Shown piece by piece: positions 57,998 to 64,000 of a stretch of DNA of 64,000 nucleotides. Each line of letters begins with the position of its first letter. Within the stretch, counting starts at the first letter, position 1. The stretch is from Iris pallida (lineage: Eukaryota; Streptophyta; Magnoliopsida; Asparagales; Iridaceae): assembly GCA_029216955.1 (NCBI GenBank), contig JANAVB010012195.1, positions 1,008,757-1,072,756 on the forward strand. Direction: 5' to 3'. The position numbers and the translations under genes were made by a program. The notes under the pieces are model-generated. The model did not search any database, was not told the origin of the DNA, and worked only from the letters and a program-made list of their open reading frames with translations.

Positions 57998-59060
57998 TGT
58001 AGGCCTTAAAAATGAAGGTCACGCTGAGTTGATCAGAACAAGGTCTAAAAGTCACGCTGAGTTGATCAGGACAATATTTAAAAGTCACGCTGGAAGACAG
58101 CTCATCATTTGTCAGAGTATCATCATGACTAACAGCACGACAGTCAAAGAATGTCTTCTCGTATGCCACGTATACACAGAACTCGAGAGATCACAACCGA
58201 CTATTGCGTGACTTTTGAAATCTTCTTCAGCAAGACTCAGCCTTCACCAAGTTGGCGTACCAAAAGAGCTTCTTGTCATTTAATGCGACTGACAAAGCAA
58301 TCACTGTCAGAGATTTTGTGTCAGTCGAGGCACGTCGAATCAAGACAGCTGACAGTCCTACCTCAATCGAGCGTGGATTATGTTCCTTCCTCAAGTCTGC
58401 GTGCATTTTGAACTTATATGTTCCTTCCTCAAGTCTGCGTGTATTTTGAGCATTTTACCTCAAGTTTGCATGGATTCTGAAGTTAAATCCCCCATATCTG
58501 CGTGGATTTTTGAAGCTTTCTGCCCCAAGTCTGCGTGGATTGTGAAGCTTTTTGCCCCAAGTCTGCGTGGATTCTGAAGCTTCTTGCCCCAAGTTTGTGT
58601 GGATTTTGAAGCTTTCTTACCCAAGTCTGCGTGGATTTCGTCTTCAACAAGTCTGCGTGGATTTCATCAAACTGGAGTACGTGGCAGCCATGCCACTGAT
58701 CTCTCGCCTGCGTGTCCTGTAACTTGCACATGACTCATGCATGATTGCCATGTGTCCAACAGTTACAGGCCACGTCCAGTAACTGCTCACAACCTTGCGT
58801 ATGTTAAATCCTGCGTGATTTTCAACTAGGCACAGGTTGTGAAGACAGTTATCCTTTCAGTTATTTTTGACTCTATAAATAGAGTTCTTTTTCTCATTCA
58901 TGGTACAGATACATAGTTATCTAACTTACTGTCAAAATTTTGAGAGCTTTTCTTCTTCGCATAGTCCAAGGGATAAAGCGATCGTCTTCTAGATCGGATT
59001 TCTACAGTTGTAATTTTCCCAGAAACACAATAAATAAAGTGAATTTATTTATAGAAAATA
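57998..59060 (+). mobile_element. E2 3' LTR
   Basis: 1,063 bases, the same length as the 5' LTR, with the TATA box at 58874-58881 and the TCTGCGTGGATT minisatellite at 58385-58665. It ends AGAAAATA against the target duplication. Confidence 0.92.
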
Positions 59061-59706
59061 GTGACTCCTAAAGGTTACGAGCCAAAGTCTCCTCATGCGC
59101 CCAGTCCTAGGCGCATCCTACCAGATCATCCCCCCATCAAATCTGAGATCTCCGAGCCATGAGTCAACGACACGTGTCCTTTGACTCAACTCACCCAAGA
59201 TTTCAGCAATAGAAAGATCTTCTCCTCTGCTACGTGCCGGCTCACAACAGCAGTATGAAGAATTCAATCCCTCGATCAGGGCGCATCATCCATGCGCCTC
59301 CATCAGCAATCACCACGTGGCATCCCCGCGTATAGGCGCATCCTACGTGCGCGCATGAGCAGCTGGCCTACAAAGCTATAAATAGAAGGATTATTTCCTT
59401 CACACACACACACACAGAGAACGATCCTATGTACAAAAAACGAAGGAACGAACCACCAGAGAGGCAGATACCGACACTCAATGTCTTCCTCCTCTCAGCA
59501 AGCTCCAGCACCCAGAGCAATCCAAACCTTCAGAGAACCGATAACCGTCGTCAGATCGTCAACGGTCAACGCATTACCACTCACTCCATCGGCACAAGGG
59601 ACCCAGATAAACAAAAGTGTACTCCTAGGACTACATCTAAGTCCTATATTGTAACACTGTTCTGTTTGTATTAAAATTTGCAATAAAAGAATTTTAATGG
59701 CAAACA
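59061..59706 (+). mobile_element. E1 3' LTR, right part
   Basis: It matches 25373-26020 of the 5' LTR. It includes the TATA box (59377-59384) and ends ATGGCAAACA. E0 sequence resumes at 59707. Confidence 0.9.
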
Positions 59707-61810
59707 CCAACATTCTCAGAATAGTCAAATTAGCTAGGATTGCCTGTCCTTAAGTCCAATTCTGGACACAGGGGCAAAACGGTAATTTTAGGCTAAAACA
59801 GTGTCCGTCGTTGGACCCGCTTTGCACCGAAAAGCGTGTCAGAGTTAATGGTCTCTAAAGTCATCAAACTATATGTCTACAGATTTATTTTGATGATACG
59901 AACCCAACGATATGTCCAGTTTTGGATTCCGACAGGCCGTGCACAAAATTGCCCGTTGAATCGGATCGTAGGACCCGCGAAACGACGATCCGATCAACTG
60001 TCTCAGAATTGGACCAAATTTGGCATACAGGACCAAAAAAATGATACGGTCCTGTTGGCATAAGTTTTGTCTTGATCTGATGAACGTACACAAAGTAATT
60101 AAGAAATTTGTACAGAGGTCGATACGATGAATTTCGACGGATACGCATCAAATTCGTCGCGCACACGCAACCAATTTGAATTTCATCAAAGCCCACACAT
60201 CCACAAAGCCATTATGCACCTTTCGATGCTTTCGGTTCACGACCACGTCGTCCGGTTTGGCAGGACACACGTGGTATCGGAGGGTTTTTATTGAAATTTA
60301 TTGTTTTAGAAAACTGTTTTTCGTGCTTTTCAACTTGAAATCTATTGCTGTAAAAACAACTAGAATTAAAACCAATAATGGGGTCTCTATCTCAGTTATG
60401 TTGTCTAAAAGGTTGTTCAGGTAGTTTTCGGGAATACTGAATATCCTGGCAGAAAAACGGCTTCCAAGTTGGGGTATTCGCCTAATGCTCTGTTCTAAAT
60501 TTCGAACAATTTTGGTTCGACTTTGGGTCGATATATAGTACAATCTAGGTGTATAACTTTGAGCCATTTGAAGATAATTGAAGTCGTATATGTTGTGTGT
60601 GTACCTGCGAAGACGATAAGCAAAATGATTACTGAACGATCGAGAAATACGCCACGAAAGTCACACGTCTGTGGCTGCTACTGTTTCTGTTACCGCTGCC
60701 GCGACACTGGCCGGTGTCCGGCGGCTGCGCCGCGACGGGAAGGCTCGCCTGGTGGCAGGGAGGTCTTGGCGGTTGGTGTTAGGCGTCGGCTAGGGTTTAG
60801 AGGAGGACTTCCTCTCTATCGTGTTTACATATATATGTATATATGTTCTCGGCTGGGAGTTAAGCGGGGGGTGGTCGATTTTGCTCTGCCAGTGGGGTTA
60901 TTTGTCATGTGGGCCTGGCCCGACTGGGCTGGAATTTTAGGTGTGGGTTCTTTTTTTGTTTGTTTTGGTTTTTCTTATTCATTCTATTATATATGTATAT
61001 GTATTTACACACTTATAAATACAAATAATACGTATATACCTTAATAAATTATAAATATATATACTTGCCTATATAATCAATATGTATATCCTAATATTTA
61101 TACATATATATACCACAAATTCCATACAGGCAATAAAATATTTTAAATATAATCAATATTAATAATATCTAATAGTAATAAATATATTTATTTAATAACC
61201 ACAAAATAATAAAATAATTAAATGGTGGTTTGGTGAATCCATACTACTCACCTTTATCCGGGTCCAGAAAATTATACAAATATTGTAAAACAATATTTAA
61301 TAATAAAAATACCAATTTTTGTACAAATATTCAAACAATTAAAAAAATGTACATCAATACCTAAAATAATTTAGGAAATATTTATACACACATAAAATAT
61401 GCCTACATGGTCGTCTTTGGTCTCACTACAAGATTACATGGGCTCGATTTCGGTTCGGGTCTAGTCCGAGCTAAATCGACACAAACCGGGTCTCCTACAA
61501 GTCGATAATATAATTAATAAATAATTTAAAAATGTCTTTAGAGGTTAAGTCGCAACTTGGCCTGGTTTTCCTAGTTATGACATACTTATGGCTGGGTCTC
61601 CCTTGGCATGGCTAATACACTAGTCAAGGCACGCCACTGCACTATCCGTGCCATGATTCCTAGTCGTCTGGTACTTCAAAACTCAACCATGGCTAAAGTC
61701 GTCTACCGTAATAATTAACTAATAATCATTTATAAAATCCTAAAAATCACCATTTAAATCAAATAAATAATATAAAAATATTTCAAAAAATTTCGGAAAG
61801 GGAAGCTACA
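59707..61810 (-). mobile_element. E0 solo LTR, right part
   Basis: Non-coding LTR sequence. 61240-61650 read on the minus strand closely matches 62985-63365 of the plus-strand LTR at the window end (shared TAACTAGGAAAACCAGGCC, ATGTAGGCATATTTTATG and GGACCCGGATAA). A 173-codon ORF at 60523-61044 shows no domain and is not called a gene. Confidence 0.75.
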
Positions 61811-61815
61811 AAGGG

Positions 61816-62822
61816 TTACAAATTAGGTCCTTGTTTGGTTTAAGGGTTGTAACTTGAGTTCCGAATTAGTTCCTAAGTCCACTTATCATTGTCTTTCTAT
61901 ATAATTCTTACATGCTCACATGTTCAATTATCTCACAAACTATACATGACTCCCTATGTCGGGTCACCATGCTCTTGTGATCCGGCTATCTCACAAGTTC
62001 ATATATTCAATTGCTTTTACATATTCTCAAGCTTCTGTTTACTTAACATGTCTACACTTTATATTATGTTGCATGATAATTACTTTATGCTCCAAGATGC
62101 TTACTTATTGTCTTCCTATGTTCGGGATAAGTGCATTGGTAGTGCACGAGTCTCGATCTGCCCTTACTCATTTGTATCTCTAATTATTGATGTTAGTGAT
62201 TGCTGGTTTTAGTTCATAGTTTGGCTTCCTTTGTGGTACTTGCTATTGGGGGTCTGACCCCACTGGTTTTGTTTGCCCAGATCTGATAGAGAAGCCCAGA
62301 GGATCTTTCGTACCATCTACTCGACGGTGACTATCCAGAGCGCCAGAGTACCCAAGTGGGTTTCTTATTTTATTCTCCCACTGGTTATGTACATTATTCT
62401 TTTGTGGCGTTTAGCCTCTGAGCACGTGTTTTGCTCGTGTTTTGGTCCTTGACATTTAGCCTACGGTCATAAACATGATGTGCGTATACTAGACTGCAGC
62501 TAGAGATCCAGAAGATGCGTTGCGATCTCGGTTATGTTGTCTTTTATTGTTTTCAATTAGTTTCTACAAGTTTTTAATGTGCAACAAGAAAATTGGCCGA
62601 TAAGTTTTCGTTTAGAATTAGTTTTAACAGTCCAGAAAAATAGATTTTTTTGCTAACTTCAGTTTAATTTTTCAAACCAATTATATGGTCATGTCGAAAT
62701 CCATTTGGAGGATCTCGAAGAGGGTCAAGTCTACTTTTCAGAAAATCTTACGGATCGAAAATCGGTGTTACGAGTAAAAAGTTACGTCATCGGGAAGTAG
62801 GGTACCTTGAGTGGAAAAACTT
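61816..62822 (+). mobile_element. LTR-like host sequence right of E0
   Basis: It begins with the GGTCCTTGTTTGGTTTAAGGG block also seen at 781-805 and 23690. It is a continuation of 22610-23827. Features near 62278-62460 look like typical gypsy LTR text. No gene was seen. Confidence 0.4.
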
Positions 62823-63608
62823 GTAAAACCCCTATTTTTTTTAAATTATTTTTTATTATTTTATTAGACTTCAAATTTAATTTATACAATTTATGGTTTT
62901 AATGACCTTAGCAATTGTTGTGTTTTGAGCACAATGCGACCATGAATTTTGGCACGAAAGATGTAGCAGTGTATTTTGACCAGTATATTAGCCATGTCGT
63001 GGGAGGCCTAGCCATAGTTCAGTCCGAACTAGGAAAACCAGGCCGAGTTATGAAATAAAGCATTTAAAATATTTTATTTAGATATTATTTTATATATTGA
63101 TTTTTAGATGACCCGGTTTGTCCAAACCAGTCCGAATTGGGCCCGAACCAATTTAAGCCCATGTAAGCATGTAGTGTGACCAAATGTGGCCATGTAGGCA
63201 TATTTTATGTATATACAAATATTTTCTAAATTACTTTAGAATTTTATGTGCAATTTCTAATTATTTAATTATTCATACTATTATTGGTATTTTATTATTA
63301 AATAATATCGTGCAACATTTGTAAAAATTTTGGACCCGGATAAGAGGTGTAATATATGTCCACCCAAAAAAAATTATTAATAGATTATTTTATTACTTTA
63401 ATTTGTTATTAATGAATTTTGAGAATTAATTCTTTATTTAGTTAATAGTGATCTTCTTGCCATTAAAAATATATAGATACGTAAATATATTTAAATGTAT
63501 TATATATATGTATATATATGCTCAAATATATTAAATAATTGGTTAGTTGACTTTTAAATGGTATTTGGTTTTTAAATAGATTTTTTTGGTGTATTTATGG
63601 ATAAATAC

Positions 63609-63700
<92 letters not shown>

Positions 63701-63708
63701 AAGTTTTA

Positions 63709-63755
<47 letters not shown>

Positions 63756-64000
63756 TGAAGTTTTAGTTAAGAATTGAAAAGATTATAACGTAAAAAAAAA
63801 TACCAACCTAATGGTCGGGCCCACAAAGGGGAACCGACCCAAGCTAGCAAAGCAGCAGCAGCTACGCACCCATAGAAGAGGGGCCGACCCCTTATAAGAA
63901 ATCAAAAAAAAGAAAGCCTTAACTAAGTTTGGCCGAAACCTTATTTGTTGTTGTGTTAAACAACAAACTCCCAAACCCTAAAATTTTCCTCTCCTCCTTC
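62823..64000 (+). mobile_element. Plus-strand gypsy LTR, truncated by the window end
   Basis: It starts TGTAAAACCCC at 62823 and is homologous to E0 in the opposite orientation. A TATA box (TATAAG, 63893-63898) follows near the right edge, then a CT/CA-rich leader, so U3 and the start of R are inside the window. The rest lies outside. Confidence 0.7.
63610..63752. repeat. (TA)n microsatellite and A-run
   Basis: CATA units are followed by about 40 TA units (63620-63699). A run of about 40 A follows at 63712-63751. ATTGAAGTTTTAGTTAA is present on both sides of the A-run, suggesting slippage or a short duplication. Confidence 0.95.

Larger units (their letters stand above)
45549..59065 (+). mobile_element. 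E2: non-autonomous Tat/Ogre-like element nested in the E1 3' LTR
   Basis: E2 is 45554-59060 (13,507 bases), flanked by GTGAT (45549-45553) and GTGAC (59061-59065), a target duplication with one change. The uninterrupted site is at about 25372 in the E1 5' LTR. LTRs are 1,063 bases each (45554-46616, 57998-59060), differing by roughly thirty mostly transitional changes by eye. It has a primer site, gag and protease on the plus strand, then a tandem repeat, then an antisense gene. RT, RNase H and integrase are absent. Confidence 0.92.
24077..59706 (+). mobile_element. E1: Tat/Ogre-like Ty3/gypsy retrotransposon of about 18 kb
   Basis: E1 has a 5' LTR (24077-26020, front missing), a primer site, gag, protease, RT, RNase H, a second RNase H and integrase on the plus strand (26011-38635). 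These are followed by tandem repeats, a large antisense gene (39275-43636), a polypurine tract and a 3' LTR (44014-45553 plus 59061-59706). The extra RNase H and the TGGCGACTCTGCTGGGGA primer site identify the Tat/Ogre lineage. Removing S2 and E2 leaves about 18.2 kb. The sense genes carry many stops, so the copy is dead. No target duplication is recognisable because the left end is truncated. Confidence 0.9.
23828..61815 (-). mobile_element. E0: solo LTR with target duplication, split by E1
   Basis: LTR sequence 23833-24076 starts TGTCACGACCC. Sequence 59707-61810 ends in GCTACA. The two are flanked by AAGGG at 23828-23832 and 61811-61815. Together they give about 2.35 kb with no internal region, so this is a solo LTR (or one that lost sequence at the E1 junction). 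Its right part, read on the minus strand, matches the plus-strand LTR starting at 62823, which sets the orientation as minus. Confidence 0.75.

Noticed and set aside
60523..61044. 173-codon plus-strand ORF
   Set aside because: No domain, inside LTR sequence of E0, with an AT-rich tail; expected by chance.

Overview
The window is plant nuclear DNA made almost entirely of nested LTR retrotransposons. No host protein gene, rRNA or tRNA gene was recognised. A plant origin is inferred from the Ty3/gypsy lineages (Tat/Ogre type with a second RNase H and a tRNA-Arg-like primer site; very long LTRs beginning TGTCACGACCC), a Ty1/copia element primed by initiator tRNA-Met, and the depth of nesting. This fits a large, repeat-rich seed-plant genome; the species cannot be named.

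Layout. 1-1423 is the end of a plus-strand LTR. 1419-5828 is a minus-strand LTR of a related family, with a TIR element and (AAT)n runs inside it, followed by a scrap of its internal region. 6241-7621, 22610-23827 and 61816-62822 appear to be pieces of one older LTR-like host sequence. Into it went (a) a minus-strand gag-only element with LTRs of about 4 kb (7622-22604, target duplication TAGGC), later hit by a copia element (15123-20485, duplication GTCTT, identical 125-bp LTRs); and (b) a solo LTR called E0 (23833-61810, duplication AAGGG). E0 was split by E1 (24077-59706), a Tat/Ogre-like element of about 18 kb. E1 was in turn hit by a solo LTR called S2 (28745-32696, duplication AGAAG) inside gag, and by a second Tat/Ogre-like element, E2 (45554-59060), inside its 3' LTR. 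The window ends in another plus-strand LTR (62823-64000) that is inverted relative to E0.

The most interesting content is in E1 and E2. Each carries, between its sense genes and its 3' LTR, a long gene on the opposite strand with its own TATA box, a phase-1 first intron with a GTAAGT donor, a plant-mobile-domain-like region, basic stretches and a coiled-coil C-terminus. Each element also scatters its own short CpG-containing word (ATGCGCC-like in E1, GTCACGC-like in E2) through its LTRs, its gag and the first intron of its antisense gene. E2 has lost RT, RNase H and integrase but kept gag, protease and the antisense gene. The sense genes of both elements are broken by stops and frame changes, so the copies here are not intact. 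The antisense gene of E1 is open through exons 1 and 2.

Insertion order inferred from nesting: old LTR-like host, then the gag-only element and E0, then E1, then S2 and E2. The copia element looks youngest because its LTRs are identical.
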